A DNA stretch of 64,000 bases from JBECKS01 sp964557005. GTDB taxonomy: Bacteria > Pseudomonadota > Gammaproteobacteria > Pseudomonadales > JBECKS01. Within the stretch, counting starts at the first letter, position 1. Each line of letters starts with the position of its first letter. Below, piece after piece: positions 1 through 8,978 of this stretch. The notes under the pieces are model-generated. The model had not been told where the DNA came from. It saw nothing but the letters and a program-made list of their open reading frames with translations, and ran no database searches. The position numbers were made by a program, and so were the translations under genes. The stretch covers positions 132,699 through 196,698 of the forward strand of contig CAZKYI010000005.1 of assembly GCA_964557005.1 (NCBI GenBank). The letters run 5' to 3'.

Positions 1-1885
1 ATTGTTTTTGCTGCGCTGCAAAAAATGTTTTTGCATCATCAATGATGACCGTGTGTCTGTCGTCCTCATAGGCCTTGCGTACCTTGTCACCGTAGAGTCT
101 TGCGCCTTCAATCACCGCTTTTTCGATTTCGATGGTGTCGAGTTGTTGTAAGGTGGGCGCATGCAAAATCGTATGTGCGGTTAATCCCGAACCAAAACCG
201 ATATTGGCGATGAGTTTTGATTCAGGCCGATAGGAATAAGCCAGCGAACCTAACAACACCATCGTCGGTTCATCACTGCCATAAGTACGGCCGCCGTGTG
301 GTTCCATCATAATGCCTGCATCGGGTTTGCCATTGTTTAATATAGTGATTGAAGTGGCTTGCTTTTTAACCGCAACGGTGGAGGTTTTGCCATCTTTATG
401 GAACAGAATTTCCTCATCGTTCTTGTCGTCGATACCATAACGAAACACACCCGAAGCCATTTTTTGTGTATCAAGCTGACTACCCATCAGCAATATAACA
501 AAACCAATCACCAGCACGGTGGAAGGGATTGAAATTGTCGCTGCACTTTTTTGCTGGCTGTCTTTCCATACATAAATCAGCACCAAGCCCAAAGCCAAAT
601 CAACGAGTGCGCCGCCCATAATCACCCATTTCAGACCGAAGATGGGCATCACGATTTGCGCCGCTATAACCACGCCGATAATGCCGCCGATGGTGTTCCA
701 TGCGTATACCTGACCAATCGCAGAATCCTTGTGTCCAGTCTTCAACAGGATATGGGTGGCCAGTGGCAAGGTGGTGCCTGCACAAAAGGCGGTGGGCAAC
801 ATGATGAGCAAGGAAATGCCGTAGGAAAATAAAGAATAGGCAACGTAACCTTCGGCGGTTTTGTTGAGGGCATTCATGGCAAAGCCCATCACCTCGAAGC
901 TCCAGTTATACAGCGGAATGGTGAGTGCCGCTAACAATCCCATCACTACCTGAATCAAACCCAATACTGCAATGGGCTGGCGGAATTGATCAATTCTTGG
1001 TCGAATCCACAAACTGCCCAAGGCCAAACCCAGAATAAATGCGCTCAGCATAATTTCAAATGAATGGGTGGAGCCGCCCAGCACCATCGTGAGCATGCGA
1101 ATCCATCCAATTTCGTACATGAATGAAGCAAGCCCTGTCAGGCTGGAAAACACTAACATGCGTGTTAACAGGGACGAATGCGTAACCCGCACATCGCTTT
1201 GGCTGACCAAAGCGGTTTCAGGGTAGTGATCGTGTTTGCTCAGGCGATAGACCAGCAGCGCGAGAAACACATTGATGAGCCCTGCGGTGAGCAGGGAGCC
1301 GGGCAGGCCAACCTTGGGAATGATGAAAAACGCATTACACAGAATGCCAATCGATGCGCCAAAACTGTTAACGAAGTAGAGCGTTGCCAGCGTTTTTCCG
1401 GTTGCCTGTGTATTTCCGCTATTGAATTTGCGCAGCAATCCGGCGCTTAGAAATGGAAAGGTTGCACCGAGCAAAATCGATTGCGGCAGAATCAGCAGTG
1501 CAGCAAATGACCATTTAACGGTTTGAACCGCTGCGGGTGAGGACAGTGCAGGGAAAATGCTGTCGTATGATACCGCCTGCACACCCACAAACACCTGATG
1601 AAATATCAGGCCGAACACGCCAATCAGCCCTTCGGCAATACCGTAAAATAAAATCAGGTTGGTGAGCTTGTGGCTGTATCTTGCCGCGAGTGCCGCACCC
1701 ACTGCCATGCCGCCCATAAAGATGGACAGCACCAACACTTGTGCGTAAGCCGCATGGCCAAGATAGAGCTTGAGGTAGTGTGTCCAGATGGACTGGTAAA
1801 TCAGCCCCGAAAAGCCTGACAGACCGAAAATAACAATAAATAAAATGAAGTAGTGTTGAACTTTAAGAGGCTGGGATTGGCTCAT
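1..1885 (-). CDS. Fused multi-pass membrane / spermidine synthase-like protein (partial, C-terminus off the left edge)
   Basis: The gene reads leftward from an ATG at 1885 and stays open to the window edge (about 628 codons seen). The first roughly 480 residues are many hydrophobic segments of the MFS-like type found in fused MFS/spermidine synthases. After these comes a soluble segment with the nucleotide-binding signature IANIGFGSGLTAH and an acidic IEIEKAVIEGA strand typical of the spermidine-synthase Rossmann fold. Family members are usually annotated as spermidine synthase-like, but the substrate of the membrane-fused form is not established. The catalytic tail is missing here only because the window ends. 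It lies downstream of nadC on the same strand with a 52-bp gap. Confidence 0.8.
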   Translation of the reverse strand, partial: MSQSQPLKVQHYFILFIVIFGLSGFSGLIYQSIWTHYLKLYLGHAAYAQVLVLSIFMGGMAVGAALAARYSHKLTNLILFYGIAEGLIGVFGLIFHQVFVGVQAVSYDSIFPALSSPAAVQTVKWSFAALLILPQSILLGATFPFLSAGLLRKFNSGNTQATGKTLATLYFVNSFGASIGILCNAFFIIPKVGLPGSLLTAGLINVFLALLVYRLSKHDHYPETALVSQSDVRVTHSSLLTRMLVFSSLTGLASFMYEIGWIRMLTMVLGGSTHSFEIMLSAFILGLALGSLWIRPRIDQFRQPIAVLGLIQVVMGLLAALTIPLYNWSFEVMGFAMNALNKTAEGYVAYSLFSYGISLLIMLPTAFCAGTTLPLATHILLKTGHKDSAIGQVYAWNTIGGIIGVVIAAQIVMPIFGLKWVIMGGALVDLALGLVLIYVWKDSQQKSAATISIPSTVLVIGFVILLMGSQLDTQKMASGVFRYGIDDKNDEEILFHKDGKTSTVAVKKQATSITILNNGKPDAGIMMEPHGGRTYGSDEPTMVLLGSLAYSYRPESKLIANIGFGSGLTAHTILHAPTLQQLDTIEIEKAVIEGARLYGDKVRKAYEDDRHTVIIDDAKTFFAAQQKQ

Positions 1886-1937
1886 GTTGCTTCCTGATTG
1901 TTATTGTTGGTATCGAAGTTGAACAGGGTAAAGAGAA

Positions 1938-2768
1938 TTACACAATCCTGAAAGATAAATCCAGTGCCCTGCAATGCTTGGTTAATGCGCCAATCGAAAT
2001 GAAATCGGCACCGCTGTGCGCCAGCTCGGCAATGCTTGCTTCGTTAATGCCACCCGAAATTTCAATCTTGCACTGTTGTTTGGCTTTTACCGCCGTATGA
2101 ATGTCGGCGATTGAAAAGTTATCAAGCATGATGATGTCGGCACCTGCCGCTTGCGCCTGCATGAATTCATCAAGATTTTCCACTTCCACTTCTACGGGTT
2201 TATCGGGGTGTTTGTGTCTTGCCTGTGCAATGGCTTGTGCAATTCCACCACAGGCGGCAATGTGGTTTTCCTTGATTAAAAAGGCATCGTACAAACCCAT
2301 GCGATGGTTATGACAACCGCCGCAAGTCACCGCGTATTTTTGTGCCCTGCGCAAGCCTGGAAGGGTTTTGCGGGTATCGAGAATTTTCAAAGTGCTGTTT
2401 TGGGGTAACAGGCTGGCAAACTGGTGTGCGCTGGTGGCGGTGGCCGACAGGGTTTGCAGGAAGTTAAGCGCCGTGCGTTCACCCGTGAGCAGGCTGCGTG
2501 CCTTGCCTTGCAGTTCAAACAAACATTGGTTGGGGTGAATGGCATCGCCATCGTTAACCTGCCAGTGAATGGCTACGGCGGGGTCGATTTGTTGATACAC
2601 CTCATCTACCCATGCACGACCACACATAATTCCAGCTTCACGGGTAATGACTTTGGCATGGCCCTGCTGGTGTTCGGGAATCAGCTCGGCGGTAATGTCA
2701 CCGCTGCCGATGTCTTCCTGCAAGGCAAAGTTTACATTGGCACGGATGTGGCTGAGGAGGTCATTCAT
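1938..2768 (-). CDS. nadC: Nicotinate-nucleotide pyrophosphorylase (carboxylating)
   Basis: This cytoplasmic enzyme turns quinolinate plus PRPP into nicotinate mononucleotide, CO2 and PPi in de novo NAD synthesis. The 276-residue length matches the family. Recognisable blocks are the N-terminal QEDIGSGDITAELIP, the ERTALNFLQTLSATAT helix, the KILDTRKTLPGLR phosphoribosyl-binding stretch, LIKENHIAACGG, and the C-terminal barrel strands EVEVENLDE, MLDNF and EISGGIN. The start is ATG at 2768. It is divergent from the DUF1631 gene, an order also seen in Pseudomonas-like genomes (nadC / DUF1631 / ampD). No nadA or nadB is present in the window. Confidence 0.97.
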   Translation of the reverse strand: MNDLLSHIRANVNFALQEDIGSGDITAELIPEHQQGHAKVITREAGIMCGRAWVDEVYQQIDPAVAIHWQVNDGDAIHPNQCLFELQGKARSLLTGERTALNFLQTLSATATSAHQFASLLPQNSTLKILDTRKTLPGLRRAQKYAVTCGGCHNHRMGLYDAFLIKENHIAACGGIAQAIAQARHKHPDKPVEVEVENLDEFMQAQAAGADIIMLDNFSIADIHTAVKAKQQCKIEISGGINEASIAELAHSGADFISIGALTKHCRALDLSFRIV

Positions 2769-2925
2769 GTCAGGCTCTTTCAGGGTGTTTTAAAAACGTG
2801 CTGCATTGTAACGATTTCGCGCAGCTTTGCCCAAGGCACGGCAAATGGTGTATTGTTTTGGCAAAACAAAAATAGAACAACAAAGCTGGATGCTTCCCGA
2901 TTCCTAAGTTTTATCAGGTGCGCCT

Positions 2926-5559
2926 TTGAACATAGATGCCTTATTGCAACATATTCACCCCTTAATCAAAAAAGCGCTCGAAGCTTTCGGCAGCGAAGCG
3001 CAGGTGTTGTTTTCAGATTTAATCAAGGAAGCAGAAGACGCCAAGGCGAAACACGTTTTGGAAAAATCCCACGAAAGTTTTAATCGCCAGATTCAACAAA
3101 TGGACAAGGCGATGATGGCCAGATTTCAGGAACAACTACTCGAACTGGCGGGCAAAACACAGGAAGAAGTATCGGCTGAATACAAGGTGAAGTTCACTGC
3201 CGATGATTTGCGTCTGGTGGAAGAAGCCGATCTGGAACAACAGGTTTCACTGGAAACGATGGCGGCGAAAGTGCTTAACAGTGTCAGCGCCGAGTTGAAT
3301 CTGGTTACGCAGCGCCTCAATGCTGCATTCAAACGCGAAGATATTCTCGATAAAACCAATCCTTTTGGCCCCAGTTTGTTCACCGAAAATTTTGGCGAAG
3401 CGAGCAGCAAAATTCAGATGCACATCTCTGTTAAATTGAAGTTGTTCAGGGTGTTTGAAGCAACCACCTTGCAAAAACTCAATAACATTTTGCAAAACGT
3501 CAATGCCAATTTGAAAAGTCAGGGCTTTTTGCCCAATGCAGAAGTGATTCATAAATCCTCCAGAAATGCAGGTGGCCGAGGCGGTAGTGGTGGCGGGCAC
3601 GGTGGCGAACATTCTGCTGCAACAGACGCAGGAAGCGGCGGTGGCATGGGCGAAATGGTGGGTGCAAGCGGTGGTCTGGATTCTGCTGCAATTCCCGTGA
3701 TGCACAGTGCTCACGGCGCACAGCAAGGGCAGATGATACAATCTATCATGCAGCCGATGCAATCCATGCCGATGTCGGGTGGCATGTTTGATATTGCGGA
3801 TCCAATTGTTAAGCAGATTTACGACATGATTGCCAAAGATGGTTATGGTGTGCTGCAAAGATTGCTGGGTGAATCGCGTGGCGGTGTTGAAACGCGCATC
3901 AGTTCTTCCGGTATTGGCGATCAAAATTTTGTGAGCAAACAGGAAGTGAAGGACGATGAACTGCTCGACATTCTTAATACCCTGCAAAGACAGGCGATTG
4001 ATCAGGAAAATGTTCCGCTACTTGAGGGTGAATTTCAGCCAGCGACCGTGGCGCAAAGTATTGGCAGTGCACTGCAAACAAGAAGTGAGGCGCTGGGCGC
4101 TGAAACCACACTCTCGAAAACAGGCAGTGATGTGGTGAATCTGGTCGATATGTTGTTCGATTTTATTTTGTCGGACGATTATTTATCAGACACGGTTAAA
4201 AATATTATTTCCGAACTGAAAATTCCTTTAACCAAGGTTGCGTTACTGGATCAGAGTTTCTTCAGCGATAACCAGCATCCTGCACGACAACTGTTGAATG
4301 AGTTGGCACGTTCTGGCATGGCGGTGAGCCGTGAAAAAAATCTCACCAATGACCAGAATTTTAAAAACATTTCTGGCACAGTCAAAAAAGTCAAACAGAA
4401 TTTCGACAAGGAAACCAGCGTTTTCACCGAAGCGCTTGCCGAGTTTTCAAATAATACGCAAAAACACACACGCAAAACCCATGTGCTTGAACAGCGTTTG
4501 ATGGATGCAGAAAAAGGACGTGCAAAAACTGAACATGCAGAGGAAATGGTGCGTCATTTGTATAAAAAATTGCGTTCGCGTGTACCGCCTTCAGAAGATG
4601 TGGACATCTTTCTCGATACTGGCTGGCGCGATGTATTGATGATGACCTGCTTGAAATTTGGTTCACATTCCAAGCAGTGGAAATCTGATGAAGAGCTAAC
4701 CACCAAGCTGATGAAAAGTATTTTGCTGGCCAAAAAAGCGCGTCTGGACGGCAAGCAAATGCGCATTCCGATGGATTTGCTGAAATTGCTCAAGCAGGCG
4801 CTCGACAGAATTTCCTACGATGCGAATGAGAGCAAGAAAATTTTGAGCCATCTTGCAAAACATTATCAGAAAATTGCGGCAAGCACTGCTGAAGAAGTGC
4901 GTGAAGAACTGATTCAACTCGGTGGTGAAACCGAAGTTGCCAAGCGGGTTGTGGTGAGTGAAGTGAAGGAAGCGATGGAACGAGGTGAGGAAAGTGATCT
5001 GGGCGGTGTGATTGTTATCAATGTGGAAGGTGAGGACGTGCTTGCCCAATCGGTAGATAAGGACAAGGATTTGAACGACGACGAGCTGGCAGCATTGGCA
5101 GAGAACGCTAAAATTCAGGAAGCGCGTGAACAGGAATTGCGTGCAAAAATCAGAATTGAGAAAAAGAAAATTGCTGAATTACCGATGGAAGCGCTGGACG
5201 AGAAAATCAAAAATCTCGATCAGGAAATTCCCAAGGCCGAAATTGTGCCTGACATTAAAGTGAATGAAGAGTTTGTGGCGGGGAATAGCTGGTATGACAT
5301 GGTGGTGGGCTTGCCGATTGGTGCATGGCTGGAGCTGCATCAGAAAGAAGGTGAGGTGAAACTGCGCTGCAAGCTGGTCGCTAACATCAAAACGCTTGAG
5401 AAATTGATTTTTGTGAATAAGGCAGGCGCAAAAGTCGCAGAACGCAAAGTCACTGTGCTTGCGCGTGAATTGAAAGAACAAAAATCGAGAGTGATCAATG
5501 ACAATATGATTTTTGATCAAGCGCTTGAAAACGTGATTGTCAGTTTGCGTGCAAAATAA
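2926..5559 (+). CDS. DUF1631 family protein
   Basis: This is a large (877 aa) cytoplasmic protein of the DUF1631 family, sometimes misannotated as thymidine phosphorylase. Its function is unknown. The first 200 residues and residues 350 to 820 are mostly charged and helical. They are separated by a low-complexity Gly/His/Ser/Met linker at about 215 to 290. The last 90 residues, from NSWYDMVVGLPIGAWLEL onward, are the conserved beta-rich end of the family and look PilZ-like, though no clear c-di-GMP motif is visible. The start is a TTG with only a weak ribosome-binding site, so the exact N-terminus is uncertain. It lies just upstream of ampD, as in pseudomonads. Confidence 0.85.
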   Translation: MNIDALLQHIHPLIKKALEAFGSEAQVLFSDLIKEAEDAKAKHVLEKSHESFNRQIQQMDKAMMARFQEQLLELAGKTQEEVSAEYKVKFTADDLRLVEEADLEQQVSLETMAAKVLNSVSAELNLVTQRLNAAFKREDILDKTNPFGPSLFTENFGEASSKIQMHISVKLKLFRVFEATTLQKLNNILQNVNANLKSQGFLPNAEVIHKSSRNAGGRGGSGGGHGGEHSAATDAGSGGGMGEMVGASGGLDSAAIPVMHSAHGAQQGQMIQSIMQPMQSMPMSGGMFDIADPIVKQIYDMIAKDGYGVLQRLLGESRGGVETRISSSGIGDQNFVSKQEVKDDELLDILNTLQRQAIDQENVPLLEGEFQPATVAQSIGSALQTRSEALGAETTLSKTGSDVVNLVDMLFDFILSDDYLSDTVKNIISELKIPLTKVALLDQSFFSDNQHPARQLLNELARSGMAVSREKNLTNDQNFKNISGTVKKVKQNFDKETSVFTEALAEFSNNTQKHTRKTHVLEQRLMDAEKGRAKTEHAEEMVRHLYKKLRSRVPPSEDVDIFLDTGWRDVLMMTCLKFGSHSKQWKSDEELTTKLMKSILLAKKARLDGKQMRIPMDLLKLLKQALDRISYDANESKKILSHLAKHYQKIAASTAEEVREELIQLGGETEVAKRVVVSEVKEAMERGEESDLGGVIVINVEGEDVLAQSVDKDKDLNDDELAALAENAKIQEAREQELRAKIRIEKKKIAELPMEALDEKIKNLDQEIPKAEIVPDIKVNEEFVAGNSWYDMVVGLPIGAWLELHQKEGEVKLRCKLVANIKTLEKLIFVNKAGAKVAERKVTVLARELKEQKSRVINDNMIFDQALENVIVSLRAK

Positions 5560-5584
5560 CACTGTTCATATTCAAGGTGGTGTT

Positions 5585-6106
5585 GTGCTTGAGGCCGAGC
5601 AAAAGCCTTCGCCGAATTTTAATCAACGTCCTGATGTGAGTGACATCAGTTTGCTGGTGGTGCATTCAATCAGTTTGCCACCAGGTGAATACGGTCACAG
5701 GTTTATTGACGATTTATTCTGCAATCAACTCGATTGCACCATTCACCCTTATTTTGAAACATTGCAGGGACTGGAAGTGTCTGCCCATGTTTTGATTCGC
5801 CGCGATGGCACGCTTACGCAATTTGTGAATTTTGAACAGCGTGCATGGCATGCAGGGCAATCGAGCTTTTCAGGCAGGGAAAACTGTAATGATTTTTCCA
5901 TTGGTGTAGAGCTTGAAGGTTTGGAAGGCGAAACCTTCGAGCTTGTGCAGTACCAAAGCCTTGCAAGTTTGGCGCAGGCTTTGATGAAGCAGTATCCCGA
6001 CATTACGCCGCAGCGTATTTGTGCGCACAGTGATATTGCACCTGATCGCAAGCAAGACCCGGGCAGCGGTTTTGACTGGTCGCATTTTTTTTCCTTACTC
6101 AATTAG
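5585..6106 (+). CDS. ampD: 1,6-anhydro-N-acetylmuramyl-L-alanine amidase AmpD
   Basis: A cytoplasmic zinc amidase that cleaves the peptide from anhydro-muropeptides in cell-wall recycling. Blocks typical of AmpD are SLLVVHSISLPPGEYG, VSAHVLIRRDG, RAWHAGQS, NDFSIGVELEG and ICAHSDIAPDRKQDPG. They supply the zinc ligands (His of VVHS, His of CAHSDIAP, and the Asp of KQDPG) and the catalytic Glu. The frame is open from TTG 5537, which overlaps the DUF1631 gene. I prefer GTG 5585 because an AAGGTGG ribosome-binding site precedes it and the protein (173 aa) then fits AmpD length. An AmpG-like permease, which would import the substrate, lies 10 kb away at 16032. Confidence 0.93.
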   Translation: MLEAEQKPSPNFNQRPDVSDISLLVVHSISLPPGEYGHRFIDDLFCNQLDCTIHPYFETLQGLEVSAHVLIRRDGTLTQFVNFEQRAWHAGQSSFSGRENCNDFSIGVELEGLEGETFELVQYQSLASLAQALMKQYPDITPQRICAHSDIAPDRKQDPGSGFDWSHFFSLLN

Positions 6107-6302
6107 AGTATGTGTTTAAAGGGGCTTGGTGATATGCTTGCCCGTGCTCAAAAGGCGTGAGAAAACTCACTAGCAGACAAAATCTGGTATTGATAACAAT
6201 AGGACACCCCTCCCAAATACTTTTTGCCTGCTCGTTTCAATCGCCAATGAAGGGATAACGAATTGTAAACCGCAGATGTGATTGAGGTGAAAAGTAAACA
6301 CT

Positions 6303-8969
6303 ATGGCCAGTGAAAAGTATTATTCCGATATTGACCCCGTAGAAACCCAGGAATGGCTCGATGCGTTTGCATCGCTCATCGACAAGGAAGGCGAACAACG
6401 CGCCCAACATATTCTTAAAGTGCTGATTGAAAAAGCACGTGCGGCCAGTGTGCCAGTGCCTTCGCTCACCACGCCTTATACCAATACCATTTCACCTGCC
6501 AATGAAGCGCACATGCCGGGCGATATGTTTATGGAGCGCAAGATTCGCTCGCTGATTCGCTGGAATGCCTTGGCAATGGTGCTGCGTGCAAACAAGAGTG
6601 ACGATGAACTCGGTGGCCACATTGCGACCTTTGCTTCGGCAGCCACCTTGTACGATGTCGGCTTCAATTATTTTTTTCGTGCGCCCAATGAAAATTTTGG
6701 CGGCGATTTGATTTACATTCAGGGGCATAGCTCGCCAGGTATTTATGCGCGTGCTTATCTGGAAGGGCGCATCGATGAAAATCAACTCGATAATTTTCGC
6801 CGTGAAGTCGATGGACAGGGTTTGTCTTCTTATCCGCACCCGTGGTTAATGCCTGATTTCTGGCAGTTTCCAACGGTATCGATGGGCTTGGGGCCTTTGC
6901 AGGCGATTTATCAGGCCTATGTGATGAAGTATCTTGAAAACCGCGAGTTGCAAGCCAGCAGCGACAGAAAAGTATGGGCATTTCTCGGTGATGGTGAAAT
7001 GGACGAGCCGGAATCGCTCGGCGGTATTTCGATGGCAGCGCGCGAAAATCTCGACAATCTGATTTTCGTGATTAACTGCAATCTGCAACGACTGGATGGC
7101 CCTGTTAGAGGCAATGGAAAAATCATCAACGAACTGGAAGGTGTGTTTCGCGGCGCAGGCTGGAACGTGATTAAAGTGGTGTGGGGCAGGCATTGGGACG
7201 CGCTGTTTGCCAAGGACAAACACGGTGTACTGCTGAAACGTATGGACGAAGTGGTCGATGGTGAATATCAGGCCTACAAAATGCACGGTGGTGCTTACAC
7301 ACGCGAACGCTTTTTCGGTAAGTATCCTGAATTGCTTGAGCTGGTGAAGGATTTAACTGACGAGCAAATCTATAACCTGAATCGCGGCGGACACGACCCC
7401 TTCAAAGTGTATGCAGCCTATGCACAAGCGATGAAACCCAATGGCAAGCCCACCGTGATTCTGGCAAAAACCGTGAAGGGCTATGGTTTGGGCGCGGGTG
7501 AATCGGTGAACAAAACCCACCAGATGAAAAAACTCGACATTGAAAGTTTGAAAAGTTTCAGGGATCGCTACGACATTCCGTTTACTGATAATCAGCTTGA
7601 AGAATTGCCCTACTATCATCCGGGTAAGGACAGCCCCGAAATGCGCTACATGCTTGGCCGTCGTCAGGCTTTGGGCGGATTTTTACCTGCACGTCGCAGC
7701 AAATCTGACAATCTTGCACTTGCGAATAAAGATATTTTAAAAAGTCATTTTGAAGGCACAGCAGATAGAGAAGTGTCTACCACTATGGCCTTTGTGCGTA
7801 TTCTTTCTTCCTTGTTGAAAGATAAAAATATGGGCGAGCGCATTGTGCCGATTGTGCCTGATGAAGCACGCACCTTTGGTATGGAAGCGATGTTCAGGCA
7901 ACTGGCGATTTATTCTTCGGTGGGGCAGTTGTACGAACCCGAAGATGCCAGCCAGTTCATGTTTTATCGCGAGGACATCAAAGGCCAGATTCTGGAAGAG
8001 GGCATCAATGAAGGTGGTGCTTTTTGTGCATGGTTGGCAGTAGCAACTTCCTACTCTAACAACAACTGTCCGATGATTCCTTTTTATATTTATTACTCCA
8101 TGTTCGGCTTCCAGCGCATTGGTGATTTTGCGTGGGCAGCAGGCGACATGCAGGCGCGGGGTTTTTTAATTGGTGCGACATCGGGGCGTACCACTTTGAA
8201 CGGTGAAGGCTTGCAGCATCAAGATGGCCACAGTCACATTCTCGCAGGCACAATTCCGAATTGTGTCTCTTACGATCCAACCTATGCCTGTGAATTGGCG
8301 GTGATTATTGAAGATGGGTTGCGGCGTATGTATCAGGAACAGGAAAATGTGTTCTATTACATCACTACCTTGAACGAAAATTATGTACACCCTGCGCTGG
8401 ATTATGATGATAAAAATACCAGGGCAGGTATTGTCAAAGGCATGTATTTGTTAAAAGGCACTTCTCCACAAAAGCTGCATGTGCGCCTTCTGGGTTGCGG
8501 TGCGATTTTGCGTGAGGTGGAAGCAGCGGCAGAGATGCTTGAGAAACAGTATAAGGTGTCTGCCGACATCTGGAGTGTCACCAGCTTTAATGAATTGCAG
8601 CGCGAAGGTGCCGAGTGTGAGCGCTGGAATCGTTTGCACCCGGGCAAAAAACGCAAGCAAAGTTATGTGGCACAGTGCCTGCCGAAAATGGATTGCCCTG
8701 TGATTGCTGCAACGGATTACATTAAAAACTATGCGGGGCAGATTCGTGGCTTTATTCAGGACACTTACACCGTGCTTGGTACCGATGGTTTCGGACGCAG
8801 TGATAGCCGTGAGCAGCTCCGACATTTCTTTGAGGTCGACAGAAAATTCATTGTGCTTGCAGCCCTGAATGCCTTGCATGAACAAGGTGCCATTGAAGTG
8901 GAAGTGGTGGAACGCGCGATTGATCAGTTAAAGATTGATCGTGAAAAAGCCAATCCACTTAAAGTGTAG
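6303..8969 (+). CDS. aceE: Pyruvate dehydrogenase E1 component (homodimeric type)
   Basis: Thiamine-diphosphate-dependent decarboxylase of the pyruvate dehydrogenase complex. It passes the acetyl group to the lipoyl arm of E2. Its 888 residues match the E. coli-type single-chain E1. The ThDP/Mg motif runs from GDGEMDEPES to NCNLQRLDGPV (about residues 231 to 268) and is followed by NGKIINELEGVFRGAGW. Other conserved blocks are YIQGHSSPGIYARA, KTVKGYGLG and LNGEGLQHQDGHS. The 196-bp upstream gap must hold its promoter, and no repressor site was recognised. aceF follows after 9 bp, so the two form an operon. Confidence 0.98.
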   Translation: MASEKYYSDIDPVETQEWLDAFASLIDKEGEQRAQHILKVLIEKARAASVPVPSLTTPYTNTISPANEAHMPGDMFMERKIRSLIRWNALAMVLRANKSDDELGGHIATFASAATLYDVGFNYFFRAPNENFGGDLIYIQGHSSPGIYARAYLEGRIDENQLDNFRREVDGQGLSSYPHPWLMPDFWQFPTVSMGLGPLQAIYQAYVMKYLENRELQASSDRKVWAFLGDGEMDEPESLGGISMAARENLDNLIFVINCNLQRLDGPVRGNGKIINELEGVFRGAGWNVIKVVWGRHWDALFAKDKHGVLLKRMDEVVDGEYQAYKMHGGAYTRERFFGKYPELLELVKDLTDEQIYNLNRGGHDPFKVYAAYAQAMKPNGKPTVILAKTVKGYGLGAGESVNKTHQMKKLDIESLKSFRDRYDIPFTDNQLEELPYYHPGKDSPEMRYMLGRRQALGGFLPARRSKSDNLALANKDILKSHFEGTADREVSTTMAFVRILSSLLKDKNMGERIVPIVPDEARTFGMEAMFRQLAIYSSVGQLYEPEDASQFMFYREDIKGQILEEGINEGGAFCAWLAVATSYSNNNCPMIPFYIYYSMFGFQRIGDFAWAAGDMQARGFLIGATSGRTTLNGEGLQHQDGHSHILAGTIPNCVSYDPTYACELAVIIEDGLRRMYQEQENVFYYITTLNENYVHPALDYDDKNTRAGIVKGMYLLKGTSPQKLHVRLLGCGAILREVEAAAEMLEKQYKVSADIWSVTSFNELQREGAECERWNRLHPGKKRKQSYVAQCLPKMDCPVIAATDYIKNYAGQIRGFIQDTYTVLGTDGFGRSDSREQLRHFFEVDRKFIVLAALNALHEQGAIEVEVVERAIDQLKIDREKANPLKV

Positions 8970-8978
8970 GGGGTTATT

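Noticed and set aside
2424..3083. A 219-codon plus-strand frame across the nadC / DUF1631 gap
   Set aside because: It overlaps nadC in antisense and the start of DUF1631 out of frame, and has no recognisable protein.
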